Below, one piece after another: positions 22,814-35,604 of a stretch of 64,000 nucleotides of DNA. Origin of the DNA: Cristatella mucedo (Eukaryota > Bryozoa > Phylactolaemata > Cristatellidae); assembly GCA_009760855.2 (NCBI GenBank), contig WPIO01000096.1:214501-278500 (forward strand), given 5' to 3'. Numbering within the stretch: position 1 is the first letter of the stretch; each line of letters opens with the position of its first letter. Made by a program: the position numbers and the translations under genes. Under the pieces are notes generated by a model. It was given only the letters and a program-made list of their open reading frames with translations. It had not been told where the DNA came from and ran no database searches.

Positions 22814-23825
22814 ATGTCATCATCTGATGAGGAGCGTTCTCGATACCTGAGCCCAGCAGCCTTCGGTCGTGGCAACAGGGTTGGCCCGATCTTGCTGTCG
22901 TCGGATGAGTCCCAAGTGCCTCATGCTGCTATCCTGTTGCCTCTCGCTACCGGTCCCGAAGTGCTGACGGTGTCCACCAACCCTGACGACATCGAGCACT
23001 CGGTCGTACCACTAGCGGTCATCACGAAGCTGCGACAGTTCGTGAGCCTCGTGGAATGCTATGCTTGGGCGGCCCAGCCTGCAGGGCAGGGTCAGCCGCT
23101 GCCTGGCCACGGACAGATTCGCCACCCACAGTCACTCCGTGCCCACGGGTCTCGGCCTGTCGTTCCACGGCTTTGGCGGTTCGTGCACTGAGCGGGTCTG
23201 GACGTGCTGCCAGTGGCTGCAGCCAGGAGTTGGGCGTACCCTGGGACGGTTACCAGCTGCCGCCCATGCGGCACGGAGCTGGCTTATATGTCCACGTGCC
23301 GAGCCACGTGCCGGCCAATGCTGCATGCAACTACAGCCCGACACAATCTGGTTCTGGGCCGCCTATTCGGAGAACTTCGGGTCGCAGCGCTCAACTGCAC
23401 GTCGGCAGGCTGCACCCTCCCGCTTGTTGATGGTCTGGCTCTCGAGCTAGACCTGGTCATTGACAACAGCACTGATTTGATAATTGCTGAAGTGACGGTG
23501 CCGTTCTGCAGCAGCGAGGATGCTCTGATTATGGCCGCCCGGAGCAAGACCGATAAATATGCAAGCATTTCCCTGTCTTTCCTGGCCGCTGGCTATCGGC
23601 CGGCAGTGGTGAGGTCCTTCGTGGTCGATCTCTCGGCAGCTGGTGCCCAAATAAAGAAGCTCGCCTGGCATTCAACCTCGGCATCCCACGCACGGAAAGG
23701 ACGGTTTTAAGGCGGCACTGCGTCTCCGACGCCATTAACGGCTCGGAAGCCGCGAGGTCCGTGTTCGTGAACCGGGAGGCCCGGGTAGCACCGGCAACCT
23801 CGGCCGGGCAGGGAACCGCTGACTA
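22814..23825 (+). mobile_element. 3' part of an R2/NeSL-type LINE (restriction-like endonuclease)
   Basis: The frame at 23,204-23,710 ends with a C-terminal architecture typical of early-branching LINEs with a restriction-like endonuclease (RLE). There is a zinc-knuckle-like 'CRPCGTELAYMSTC' (the expected His is Tyr), then 'ARHNLVLGRLFGEL', 'ELDLVIDNSTDLIIAEVTVP' (acidic residues at both RLE positions) and 'SKTDKYASI' (conserved K-x-x-KY). The protein stops at a TAA and GC-rich 3' UTR follows. Upstream, 22,814-23,190 is open in another frame (start 'MSSSDEERSRYLSP'). It may be part of the same element with the RT domain deleted, or unrelated. No RT motif is visible. Confidence 0.65.
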
Positions 23826-24289
23826 ATGTACATACTTACGTTAAATATTTTAATAATTCTCTCTCTCTCTATATATATATGCAATATAAAACTATCGTAG
23901 CTGACGGTCATACCGAATTATCATCCGGTGGTAGACGTGCCTGACGTTGAAACGCTTAATGGAAAAATTGTGCCCAATTTATACGGTGCATCGTCGTTAG
24001 ACTTAACTATCAGTTGGGTTAAAGTGACTCTGAGGCATGCAATACTAATAATAATATTATTAGTGCATTTCTACGACGCGCATAGGGAAACCCGTATGTT
24101 TTTGCGCGCTTTAAATTTTCCGGCATATGAGCAGCATAGCCGGCACACGGACAGCCGAGCTGGCCGAGAGCTGAAGAGAAGGGAGAAAGCAGAGAAGAGA
24201 GAAAGCAGAAACCAGCTGAAACCGGTTCTGGTGCATAAGCAGGCTGCTGGCGCGAAAGGTGGGCGTCCGATGGCGAGTCCAGCTCTCAC

Positions 24290-24409
24290 CTGGGCGAGTT
24301 GCAGCTGAGGTCAGCGCCGACTGAGCAAGCCAGCGTTGGTCCTTGAAAGAGTCGGCGGATACAAGTTTGCCTGTTACCCCAGCCTCCAACGGCAAACTCG
24401 TACGATTCC
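24290..24409 (-). pseudogene. FAMeT-like domain, middle exon, unit B
   Basis: 120-nt exon, acceptor 'gatctag|G', donor 'cccag|gtgaga', phase 2-2 as in the paralogue. Encodes 'ESYEFAVGGWGNRQTCIRRL' and ends 'SCNSP'. The 'YEFxxGGWGN...IRR' core is the hallmark of Methyltransf_FA domains (Y-E-I-V-I-G-G-W type). This exon itself is intact; it is listed as pseudogene because the unit has a stop in the next exon and a broken PAN exon. Confidence 0.8.
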
Positions 24410-24599
24410 CTAGATCACAAACTACATCAGTCATGGAGCTATTCTATTCCATGCAAAGACGTTTAATCACAGATGCTGTGAAGTGCTACGTTTTTCTTAG
24501 ATTTTACGGTAGTAGTTTGGTTGTTATTAAAATTATTTCTTCGTTAAATAGCTTTCTCGTGCATAGGTCAGTATAAGCTGTAAAGTTTAAATGAAATGC

Positions 24600-27225
24600 C
24601 GGGGGTGAGAGGCAAATGTTTCCGTGGTATTTATCACGTTTATATAATACACGATTCTTAGCATGACGGACTTAAAAATGAACAATAGCGAACGGAAGGA
24701 TATATGCTTGATCAGCTCATAAAAATAGATAGAGACTAATAATATTGTAACATCGGAGAGGCAAAATAAGTTTAACGATTTGCCATTTGCTGGCTAAGCG
24801 GTCTAATTAGAATGAATCCACTCATCAAAAGGTTTACTTGTAAGAGACCTTGCCTTCAACTCAGTCCCTTCATATGTAAGCTTCTTTTAATATTAGGATA
24901 ATAGTCAAAGTGCTCGGGTTAGAAAAATTCAGATGTTGGAATAAATATCTAGGTGATAGCGAAATTAAATAAGAATGCAAACCTGTAGTCACACACAATT
25001 TAGACATGCTGCGATTTAGTTAGAACAAGAACATATAGTGATAGATGAAAAATTATCTGCACTTCTCCAAGCCAGTCCTGTCTGTTACTAACTATACACG
25101 CTCGCATTTACTTGTTTGTAAAATAGCAAGAATGTAAGATTTGTTGGCATACATGGCTAACTGCCGAATTATTGTCAGGTGAGCAAATTTTTAAATTTCA
25201 ACGAACAATTCAGAGATTCACTTGTTGAAAAGGTTAGAAATAGTGTCGCGCATAAACATTGATGACAATTTGAAAACTCGTTACCGATCGAGTCTCTTCT
25301 TCTCGTAAGACAGCTTCTGTCAAGTCTTTCATTAGCACGACGACAGCAGTTCGTGAGAATCTAAGTCACTTTTCTCCAGTCTCCCTCGGAAATATTCTTG
25401 AATTTGACATTTTAGCGATAGACTAACTAATGAACAACTTAAAGCATCACAGCAGATCTTGCCAGCCATTTAAAGTGTCGATGCTTTAATTTGAGGCCAC
25501 TCGATTTCAATATAAAAGCTCTCCTTCTGATGGGTGTCATCGGAACAATCAAACCTCACAGTTCTGCGAAGAACACACTCAGCTCTAGCGATCCTTTGAA
25601 GTTTATAATCTTTGACGCTTCTGCCGAGCACCCGCTGTAGCAAGCTCTCTTGCATTGGCGATTTTTACATTTCAATAGCCGCCAAGTTTGTGAAGATTTC
25701 AGGACAATATGCGAAAAATCTATGAATTCTCGGCAAGCCTCGGGAAATTGTTATGCTGGAAGACGTCAATCGTAAGACTAGTTCATTATGCATAACTCCA
25801 GTGTAGTTTGTTCTGAACATGCATGGAGGGTTTCATTCCGAAAAAACTGATAATTGGATCAACCTATCGCCATCGCTGTGAAGTCAGGTTAATTTCAGCC
25901 GAGGAACTTTTTTAAAATTAGGGCTCTTTTACTTCTGAGAACTGTGCAGAAGCTAGTTTAAATGTTCAGAACATCATGCGCGAGTTCACACAGTCTATTT
26001 AATTGAATACTTCAGTCCTGTGCGTTTACTGTCTGGCATAATTGCAAAACTCAGCAACTTCATCTGGTCAGTTTCTAAGCAAGTTAGTGGACACATCAAG
26101 CCACTTCTGTCTGTGTTTTAATGGCAACCTATCAAATATCAATCGATTTAAAGATCCTCAGTCTGGCCTACTGGTAATTACTTGCATGCACCAGTCTACC
26201 AATCGTACCCCCTACTACATTAATTATATCTCAAAACACTCGCTCCTAAGCATCTAGTCATCTCACTGTGGCTTACACTGAATGTAAATCTTTTGGGGAT
26301 GGAGTATGCAGTTCGTGTGCCCTGAAAGTTTGACGGTAGCTTGCCGCTTCTACCACTACCTGTGGTAACTTCGCACATTCTTAAGTCTAGGCCAAAGACG
26401 CATTTCCAGCCGACTATGCCAAACTTGTAAGGGATTTGCCTTTCTTGGTTCTTACGTAGCTTTAGTGCGCAACCGTGTCTGATTCAGCACGTGGTACTAA
26501 AAACAGGGGATGATATCCGATGACATTTTATTGTGCAGCATTTGCATCTTTTTCAAAGGATGAAACCACATTGAGATTTCTTCTGAATTATAGCTTCTCT
26601 CTCTGTATGTTTTAAAGCAACTGGATAGAGCTGTAATTTTCTTCAGGTAGTTTAAAAATACTTATTATTTTTAGTAGCACTACTTTGTTGATCCGGTACT
26701 GCGGCAGTAATGCTTGAAATAAGGCATTTGAAATATTCCCTGTGAGTGCTAAAAATTATCGAATGCAAGTACATTATGTTATATTATCTTATATTACATG
26801 CTTCACTGGTAAGATTGGATACGTTTAATGGAGCTTGCTTAGAGGCTAATTTATCGCTTGCCGAGATGTGTATTGTTTCTTGAATATTAAGACAGAAGCC
26901 GTCGAGTGGCAGTAAATAAATCAGAGGTTTTAATCACGTACACAAGAACGTAGCACAATTGCTCGTTAGAAATCATGATAATTTTTATTATTATGGTTTT
27001 GATTCACTTTCAATGAATTCTAGAGATACTAATAGAGAGAGAGAGCGGTTAAAATTGTCTGGGTAAATGTTTTTCTCAGTAGATAAGAGCTCTGCAGTCC
27101 TTATATTATAAACATGTATGCATATACGTAAATGAGTTTCTTAGCTGGCGTCAATGCACTTATTACAGAGAGCTCTACGAAAAAAGAATGACTATACATT
27201 TTCTGTGGTAATTAGGCTGGAGATT
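24600..27225. other. intron of unit B, no gene seen
   Basis: AT-rich sequence between the first and second FAMeT exons. A minus-strand frame at 25,470-25,655 is unassigned. No repeat family recognised. Confidence 0.5.
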
Positions 27226-27414
27226 ACAAATATGTGCTCGACACGAATTCAAACCCTGGTTTGCGAGGTCGTAATTTGATCAGAATTCCTGGTCTCTAGC
27301 ACTAAGACCTCTAGACAAACAATTTAGGATCAGTTACACGCTCAATTATTTTGGAATTGTTTTCAAATAGCAGGAAAACTTGGCTTTCCAATAAATGTGA
27401 AAGCTTGTACTTAC
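27226..27414 (-). repeat. duplicated intron segment with an old tRNA-SINE-like core
   Basis: Aligns with 58,490-58,690 (shared 'aaaccctggt', 'ctagcact', 'aatagcaggaaa', 'gtacttacgaatt'). The minus strand holds a degenerate B-box ('gggtttgaattcg'), so a SINE may have inserted before the duplication. Confidence 0.5.
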
Positions 27415-27553
27415 GAATTTATTCCAGTTATGTTTGGCTGCAGAGAAATATGGGCGCCATTGCAGGCCTGCAGGGAAAACGTCACCCAAGACACGTTGCT
27501 GACGTCATATAAGAGCAGTTCGTAGGAATATGAAGCTCGTGTGACCATTTTAA
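27415..27553 (-). pseudogene. FAMeT-like domain, N-terminal exon, unit B
   Basis: 139-nt exon, the same length as 58,691-58,829. Acceptor 'actttgatag|TT', donor 'aattc|gtaagt', phase 1-2. Encodes 'LLLYDVSNVSWVTFSLQACN' then 'GAHISLQPNITGIN'. The usual N-terminal FAMeT signature F-x-V-x-A-C-N-D-A-H-I-x-L is visible with Asp replaced by Gly. Upstream sequence near 27,590-27,640 aligns with the unit-C region but has an in-frame TAG. Confidence 0.78.
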
Positions 27554-28369
27554 CTATCAAAGTTCAAAATGCTTGATTGCTAAGCATTTACTTGTGTCGT
27601 AGCCCTAAACTCGCATGCGGAAGTACATTGCAGACTTGGCATGACGGGATATGAATGCTCAAGTTCATAATAAAATGGCTAAAGAGCCAACAACTTGGTT
27701 TTTATTTGGCATGTTTAATTAGGTACTTGAGTAAACAAAAGATGAGACGGCAATTTACTTCACACCCGAAAAACCGTATTGACCATTATCAGACAAATAT
27801 AGATGATATGCATATTTCCGTGCAGGTTTCAAAGGCAAACATGGTTTTCCCATTACCAGCTAAGAATATTTAACGAAGTTAGCTTAATAACACATATAGG
27901 GAAGTTATAACTCCATTGATTAGAACCCTTTCTAGGTAAAGCTTTTCCATGGTGCTAGGATTTTTATTTATTTAAAATTAAAAGCATTCATCATTTTCAA
28001 CCGATTACGGCAAGAATGCTTAAGCTTGCTATTATATTCTTTCAAGTTTTTGTCATATTGATTGAGTTAAATTGAGTTTAACTCAATAACTTAATTGAGT
28101 TTAATTTAATTCTTCATTTTCTAAAAAATTATATCGAAAATGCTGCAAGAAAATATGTCGCAGCTTAACGTTAATTGTAACCCTTGAATTAGCAGAAAGC
28201 TATTCTGTGACAGCGACATTGTAAGGACAACACGAGCAGATAACTGAAATGCAAAATATTCACGTGTCAGTGACTTTCCCCTCCCCCTAAAAGGAAATTA
28301 TCGCCCGTTGATGCACCAAAGACAGCAGGTTTTGTGACTTTGACAAGCGTTAGTATAGAGTAAGATCAG

Positions 28370-28382
28370 GAAATCAATTTCG

Positions 28383-28421
<39 letters not shown>

Positions 28422-29405
28422 ATATATATATCGCAACAGTCTGATTTATTCCTGTTGCTAAAAAGTTAAACTAAGATTAGCTATCTGGATTTAGCACGCC
28501 AAGAAAGGATTGTTACGATTTTTTCTTTCTTATGAATTCCTCTTAAAATGCTTTTGCACTCAACCTCGAGCGTGTTATAACTACCCAATTAACAAAATTC
28601 CCCCACAGATTGTTTTAAGTTTCCAAGAAGAAGTTGGCACTATTGAAATGGATACATAACTACTATTTATCAACCATATTTCATATTTTCCTATTATTTT
28701 TGCATGCGAATGGTAAACGTCTTTGTTAATTTGCTTATTGCTTAAAAGTATAGATAACGGCCATAATTATCCACAGCTTTATTATTGTGTGCAAAATGGT
28801 GACGTATTTGATATTCAGCCAATTTCAAATTAACTGCAAGCAAGGTTAAAGGCTACAAGTATTGAACAAAGTGAAATGTCAATACTTTTGAGTGAAATGT
28901 ATTTTTCCGCATATTCACCATCACCATAATTAACGATACTTTAGTCAAACGTAATGTAGTCATCTTAAAAAAAAAGTTGCAGATGTTCCGTATTTGACGT
29001 TTCTACCTATACTAATGGCTGCTTAGTGAAAATGCAATCACGGTATTGCTACTTGCATAATTCCATATAAATTAGTTCTCAACTCTTTCCTTAAATTTAA
29101 TTTCCATTAATAAGTGTTATTTGGATATATATATATATATATATATATATGGGTTATGTTATAGTTATAGTTATGCATTCATTTCAATAATACCAACCTC
29201 TTTTTGGAAGCCTTAAAAGGCTGTGAGGGAATTTCGTTAATTGGGTAGTTATAACACGCTCGAGGTGCAAAAGCATTTAAAGAGGAATTCATAAGAAAGA
29301 AAAAATCGTACAAATCTTTTTTTGGCGTGTTAAGTCCAGATGGCTAATCCTACTCGAACATTTTAACAACAGGCATAAATCGAACAGATGCGATATATAT
29401 ATATT

Positions 29406-29439
<34 letters not shown>

Positions 29440-29512
29440 TACATATATATATACATACATATATATATATATATATTATATATATATATATATATATTAC
29501 GGAATTGATTTC
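28370..29512. mobile_element. fold-back DNA element with arms of about 300 bp
   Basis: The left arm (28,370-28,660) and the right arm (29,155-29,512) are inverted copies. Shared blocks in order are 'aaatcaatttcgtaatat', an (AT)n array, 'atctggatttagcacgcc', 'ttcttatgaattcctctt', 'gcgtgttataactaccca' and 'gaagttggcactattgaaat'. The central 500 bases show no transposase. The termini begin with 'ATTACGAAATCAAT' type sequence. Target duplications were not resolved. Confidence 0.8.
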
Positions 29513-29549
29513 GTAATCATATAATATCAATAATATTATAGTATAATTA

Positions 29550-29587
29550 TTAATAACTATTGTATATATATATATATATATATATAA
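29550..29587. repeat. (TA)n microsatellite
   Basis: Short TA array just outside the fold-back element. Confidence 0.85.
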
Positions 29588-29772
29588 TCCTAATATTGTC
29601 TGGTTAGTTTAGATGGAATAGCCTCTGTTAGTAATTATCTGCATTTTTATCACATGGTATCATGAGGCTGCTTTAATCAGCTGGACGAGTTTTGCTAAGT
29701 TTGCTGCTAATTATTATCGAGACAAGTATGAAAAGCTCTCCGAAAAAAAATCTACTAAAATGTTGGAGGTTT

Positions 29773-29905
29773 AATCACCCTGGTTAGGCCCACGTGTAAC
29801 ATGATCGCCAACGTAGTAGACGTTGCGGGCTCAAGTTATCGCACCACATGCTAAGTGCCTAAATAGAGATTATATTCATTGAGTATCCCACTAATATGAG
29901 TTAAA
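29773..29905 (+). mobile_element. decayed tRNA-derived SINE
   Basis: Retains 'cctggttaggcccacgtg', 'gacgttgcgggctcaagt' and 'taagtgcctaaatagaga' in the order of the SINE family. Many substitutions. Confidence 0.55.
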
Positions 29906-30194
29906 TATTTTGCTATAACTGACATTGTAGCTTAGGATCAAGAGATCGGATGCCTTGTTTTACCAGCTGTGAAACGTCTGTTGTAAATTTTTTCTAAAAA
30001 TGGCATAATGGATTACTAGCAATATCAAACTAATGCAACGTATACGCTGTCAAAATGATGAAATATTTTTTGCCGCATCATGCAAAGTTAAAAACTGTCA
30101 TGACGCTGGCTGCCATAAGAATTAGACGCTCCCATTAAAGATGAAAACACTTCTCTCGCGTAATTATCCCTTGAAAAGTATAATATCTGAATCT

Positions 30195-30600
30195 AATCGC
30201 TTACCTACACCTGGTACAAACCAAAAACTCTTTGGATACTCTGCCTATTGTTCATATGCTCTCAATGCCTTGAAATCACTTCTGAGTGGCATCGCAAAAT
30301 CCATAGACTTGATCTAATTTAACATGAAACTAAAAACGCATTTATGTTTTGCTAGATTCATTTGGTTCACGTGATTCTTTCCTTTTGTGCCTATTAGTAG
30401 TGACACTATACATGCTGCCACGAACCATATTTGCATGCTGACTCTGTGCATGTCGCCTCTAACCAGGTCATGCTTGCTATCAATGAGCATGTTAGCAAGA
30501 AAAATTTGATCGGGCTTCATATGCAGCGAACGTAAAGTGTATAGAAAGAGATCAAGTTCTGTTAGAGCCGGTTACAACTGTATTATTATTGTTTATTAAG
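30195..30600 (+). mobile_element. decayed LINE-B 3' end
   Basis: 'gtacaaaccaaaaactct', 'catatttgcatgctgact', 'cgaacgtaaagtgtatag' and an ATT tail at 30,579-30,590 follow the LINE-B order with high divergence. Confidence 0.65.
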
Positions 30601-31136
30601 ATTTGTGAGATTTACCATGCTATCACGTGTTAAGTTTTCTTTATCCATCGTCCTTCTAGACAGCTACCCTCAGCTTCCCATTCCTACTTCTTCTAAGAGG
30701 GAAGGAGACAAGGCGTTCTAAATGAGAAGCGAGCAAGAGAGCGAGGAAGACATTGCAGATTCATATGGTGACAATTTATGCTTTAAATTGAGGAGATAAA
30801 AATATGCTGCTCCAAAAAAGAGCTTAGCAATCAGAAACAGATCTTGATCTTATTAAGTTGTACGCCCAGTTTATGATGTCTAGGCTGAGCCAGAAGAACC
30901 TATAGGATGACTATCTGCAAGTCGGAGATGGGAGGATATGTAAGCATGCTTTGCTCAGCTTCGACTCTCCGTCAAGATGGTCTTCAATTTTTTTTATATC
31001 TGACGAGTCTGTTTGAGTAGCAGGAATGAAATACACCAGAATATAAGCTCTCTTTATTGACAGAACATCAAGGTGCTTCCGAGACGTGTTAATCCTGCAT
31101 GTAAGAAAGTACCCACATAACTCACTCAGCTGGCCT

Positions 31137-31139
<3 letters not shown>

Positions 31140-31213
<74 letters not shown>
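31140..31213. repeat. (AT)n microsatellite
   Basis: About 74 bases of pure AT. Confidence 0.97.
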
Positions 31214-31214
<1 letters not shown>

Positions 31215-31289
31215 CTATAACCTAACAATATACATATAACTCACTTGGCTGGCATAAGAAAACGTTTTTGTAGCCACTTCAAGAGCTTA

Positions 31290-31500
31290 GTTGATGCCTA
31301 GAGGTGCGATTTTGGGGGAGAAGACGTCAGAGACTTTCAAATGGTGACATGCTAACTTGTTCTGTCGGCATCAAAGATGATTTAATCTAGTTACCTTACT
31401 AGCATCGCATTTGGGAGAGCACAGAACACCACACGAACAACCACTAGCTGGGCAACCCAGAGCGGACAATTTTTCGTTTGCACAGTTTGTATAGATTCAG
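31290..31500 (-). repeat. duplicated segment shared with 63,180-63,350
   Basis: Shared 'tggttgttcgt', 'tctcccaaatgcgatgcta' (minus sense) and flanks. It lies between the PAN exon and the FAMeT exons of unit B. A Cys-rich minus frame ('CPASGCSCGVLCSPKCDAS') ends near a donor-like 'gtaagg'. The right copy lacks that donor. Exon status is open. Confidence 0.5.
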
Positions 31501-32079
31501 TTAAGCTTATGTAGCGTGTATTTATACAGTAAAAAATACGGACGGTTAGATAAAGCAGCAGTAACATGCTAGCTTGTCACGCAAGCATGTAGCGATGTTG
31601 GTCATAGATTAACGCTTCGAAAAAAACATGCGTTGATATATTGATATAACCAACCGTAAAAAATGGTATACAACCTGATAAGTATCTAATACGAAATAGC
31701 AATTTAAGCTGGTCAATGGGCTGTAATATTTATCGCATTAACATAATAAAGCAATTCCAAATTTCCAGAGACAAGACGGTGAGAATAAGAACTATGACAT
31801 AGTGAGGAGCTCTAATGAAAAGGCGTAAACCTAAATTGGTACGTGCGAGCAGGTAAATACGCCCGTATGCACAAGTGTGATGTTAGTTATGTTAGCTATG
31901 TTAGTGCGGTACTCAATCCTCTATACGGATTTATCCACGACGGTTGTAAGTGGGAACTAGTGAGCCCTGAGTGACTTCATAGCACGACTCTCGCAAGCTG
32001 AGCAGATGTGCTGAATGCTGTTCATAAATCAATAGTAGGTTAAAACTGCCGTCGATGCCCCAACTTAATGACTCATCGT

Positions 32080-32330
32080 TTAGGCGAGCAACGGAACGAC
32101 TAGGAAGGGGCCGGCCAGCCGGGTCAGTTGCTAGCAAAGCATGCAGTTTTAGTAGAGATACCGCCTGATGTTCGCCAAGGGCTTTTTCTGATACAATAGG
32201 TAGAACTAAACGGACCTTTAAATGTCTCGAAAGTTAAATTTTGCGACATTCAAGGATGCCTTAGATCAAACAATGATGATTTGGGCATCCGTGTAGCCGC
32301 AGTTTGGCACTGCCGATGACTTATCTACTT
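32080..32330 (-). pseudogene. conserved segment of the tandem gene, unit B copy
   Basis: Counterpart of 5,170-5,400 ('gggcatccgtgtagcc' shared exactly). Frame interrupted in both copies. Confidence 0.35.
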
Positions 32331-32342
32331 CACTAAACTCAG

Positions 32343-32620
32343 CTGTAGTGAACTTGTAGTAAGTTCGCATAAATGCATCGGCAAATGGCTCAGGGACTGT
32401 TATTGATGCACTAGGTACGACGCATTCATAGGTGGCGACGCTAAAATAAAATATGGTGCAATCTGGCAGGACCTCTTCGCACAGCGTCTGGCATTCCGAC
32501 TTGGATTCCTAAATGAATTAAAAGTGTATATCGTAGATAGCGCCAGGCCACTGAGGGTCACTGCTGCCCCTCTAGCAACTCCACATTGTGAGGTGAGAGG
32601 TGACTGGGAGCTTGAGTTCT
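32343..32620 (-). pseudogene. PAN/apple-like exon, unit B, broken
   Basis: Paralogue of 6,828-7,106. Acceptor 'tctttcttttag|AG' is retained. After 'LSTIYTFNSFRN' a net two-base difference shifts the frame; the second frame then gives 'CQTLCEEVLPDCTIFYFSVA' and 'MRTYYKFTT', matching the intact copy. The donor position reads 'acag|ctgag' instead of 'acag|gtgag', so the splice site is destroyed. Frameshift plus lost donor make this a pseudo-exon. Confidence 0.82.
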
Positions 32621-33002
32621 CTAAAAGAAAGACTGACAGTTGCAATTCCTCATCCCTTAACCAAGCATGACATCTTTCGCCAGAGTCACAGCGGCAAATG
32701 AATACCTTTCGAGATGTAGGAGTGCAATAATTTATTAGGCAAAGCATCATAAATCGTTCGAAAATGGATCCGAATTATTTTTCCTACAATTTAGTGAGGT
32801 AATAATGCGAATGCGTATACCTATCACGATAACAGAAAAAGTCTTTTTATAAGCATACGTCAGCTGTAGTTACAGCTCAGCAGCCGATTACGCCCTATAA
32901 AAAGCATTTCAACCACACACGAAGCACACAAAGTAGATGTTTCACGTGGAAGAAAGAACAGATGTACTTTTCATTGTTGCATGCTGTATCAAGGAACTGA
33001 TG

Positions 33003-34224
33003 TTAAAATAGCAGTTGGCATTCTTCTTCGTTATGGGTGATTTCAACGTTCACTTTTATAACTCATCTGACGCCTTCAGCACTGAATTTCGTGCATTGAC
33101 TGACTCGTTGTCTCTTGTGGCTCATGTGCATGGCCCTACTCACATCAAGGGTCACACACTCGACCAGATTTTCTCCTATAATTGCACTTTGTCATCACCA
33201 ATTATTACCAAATCCTGCTTATTTAACCACATGCAGATCTCATTCAATCTACAGTGTGTGCACACCTCCTCCTCTAAAATAACCTGTGAATCGCGAAACC
33301 CCAGGACCCTTGACATCGATGCTGTCCGTGCGAGAATACCTGCTTCACCTCTGCTGCTCAGTCCTCCCTTCGATCTGATTTTATTGGTAGATAGCTACAA
33401 TACGACACTAGCTGACACGCTCGACGAGTTTGCACCTCTGACTAAGCGCACTGTGCGCCCTCTCCCAGACGACCTATGGTTTTCCACAGACATTAAACTA
33501 GCCAGGTCTACTAAGCGCAAGCTTGAAAAAGCGTACACAAGATCAGGACTGACTGTCCATCGACAGGCATATGAAGACTACTGTAGGTCGTACCAATCGA
33601 TCATAGCAAAGGCCAAGTATTGCTTCTATAAAAACATGGTTGAATCAGAGATGCACAATCCAAAAATGCTGATGTCGACGACTAACCATCTCCTCAACCG
33701 CTCCCAGATTAGCTCCTTACCTGATGATCCTTGTGATGATCTAGCCGATCATTTCTTTTGATTCTTTGTGCAGAAGATAGCCAAGATCAGGGAGTCTATA
33801 CCTGCGATGACATCACCCCCTAGAATGCTGTTCCCCGAATCCTAGCTACACCTCAATATCTACATTAAAGCAGGCCACTAGTGATTTAGTCCAGAAGTTT
33901 GAATCCCAATCAAAGAAGACAAGTCCTCTGGACCTTATTCCCACCCTGTCCTGCTCTTACATTGCATTGATCTGCTGCTGTAATGTATAACTAACATCAT
34001 TAATATGTCACTAGCTGAAGGTAATCTCCCAGCACCTTTAAAAAAAGCTGTAGTCAGGCTAATTCTCAAGAAAGCGACACTTGACCAAGAGAACTTGAGC
34101 AGCTGCCGCCCAGTCTCCCTTCTACCACTCCTATCAAAGGCACTGGAGCAGGTCGTGGCGGACCAGCTGAACTCATATATTGAAACTTCAAACCTTGCTT
34201 GTGAGTTCCAGTCTAGCTTTAGAG
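33003..34224 (+). mobile_element. LINE-B fragment: endonuclease and start of RT
   Basis: Plus strand. EN motifs 'MGDFNVHFY', 'HTLDQIFSYN' and 'NHMQISFNL' (where the full copy has SDHMQI) are in one open frame to 33,761. It then continues in broken frames through 'LILKKATLDQENLSSCRPVS' to 'CEFQSSF'. It stops exactly where a hAT terminal sequence begins. Lacks the palm and YADD part. Confidence 0.9.
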
Positions 34225-35604
34225 CAGGGGTGTCCAACCTTTTGGCATTGAAGGGCCACATTAAAAAAAATTTAAAGGTCCGGGGGCCACATTTAAATTG
34301 GCGTAGTTGACCGCATCAGAAAATAAGATCGTAATTTAGTATGACTATTACTATTATACTTAATAAATAAACCGCAATACAATAGTATTTTTTTAGCATA
34401 ATTATAATAAAAAATAATAAATAGGAAAAATTTAATGATGTGTCCTGGAAAATAATTCGATAGATATTATGGCCAATCTTTTACTTTTGGATTTTTATTT
34501 TAATAATATAAAGACTGAAACTTATAAAACTTACAAAATTACATGAAAAGGACTCACATAATATTAATGTCTTCGGATTAATTAAATGCCACAGGTATTC
34601 AATGTCTTCTGCACTGCAGGCATCAATGAGATATTTGGCATTGTTTTTGTTTGCATAAAAAGTTGACATCTGCTGCAACAGTGGATGTGGCAATTCTAAG
34701 GATTCCTTACAAATGTTCATCTGTGAGAACGGATCGAGTCTTTGTTTTCACATTTTTCAGTCTGGAAAAAAGCTGTTCACAGCAATATGTGCTGCCAAAA
34801 AGTGCAATATACCTGCGAGCATGTTTGGCTAGGTTAGGAAAAGACTCTTGATGAAACATACTGCTTGTAAAAGGTAACAAATTCATGCTGATCATAAGCA
34901 GTTTTTAATTTGCTGTCATTATGAATGTCGATTAGTTCGAGTTGAAATTCATCAGGTGCATCAGAGGGATCGATATTAAATGGATTAATAATCATGTTCA
35001 TGTCATCCGCATGTTGTTGGAAATCCTGAAAACTCTCTTAGAATTCATCAACAAGTTTGCTAACAAGACTGGAGTATTTCATACGAGCCAGCGTTTCAGG
35101 CGATCTTGTTGCCAGTGTTGTGAAATGTAACAGTTTCTTCTGATCTAAGTGTTTCCGGAAAAGTTTCAGCTTTTGCGCAAACGCGACAACACACTCAGAA
35201 ATAAATAGCATCAGAATGATCTGATCCCAACTCTTCAAAGAAGGCCTGAAATTGTCTGTGGTTTACCACAGGAGACCTTATCACATTGACTGTTGAAACT
35301 ACATTGTCCATTACATGTTGCATGCTCAAGACCTTTGCACATAGCTGTTCTAGGGGGATGATGCAGTGATGACTGACAATTTTGTGAGGTACTAATTTTA
35401 TCATTAAAAATACAAATCCATTGTGTCTACCTGTCATTGAAGGGGCTCCGTCTGTGGTTAAACCAATCAGTTTAGTTTCAGGAAGATTAAATTTTCTGAG
35501 GACCCTCTTGACCTGATCCATGATATTCCTCCCCGTTGTAGTGCCTTTCCTTGAACATATATCCAACAGTTCTTTGAGTTTGGTTTGAGTAATAGTTTGC
35601 ACAA
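34225..35604 (-). mobile_element. truncated hAT transposon (3' half of transposase plus terminal repeat)
   Basis: The right-hand side lacks a terminus. The left end is 'CAGGGGTGTCCAACCTTTTG', a typical hAT terminal inverted repeat. On the minus strand 35,195-35,602 encodes 'LPETKLIGLTTDGAPSMTGR' and 'HHCIIPLEQLCAKVL', as in ZBED/GTF2IRD2-like hAT transposases. Further on, about 34,700-34,900 gives 'YIALFGSTYCCEQLFSRLKN' and 'RSVLTDEHL', the C-terminal hAT dimerisation signature. Frames are interrupted between them. A second terminal repeat was not found, so the 5' half was lost before or during joining to the LINE-B piece at 35,605. Confidence 0.88.
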
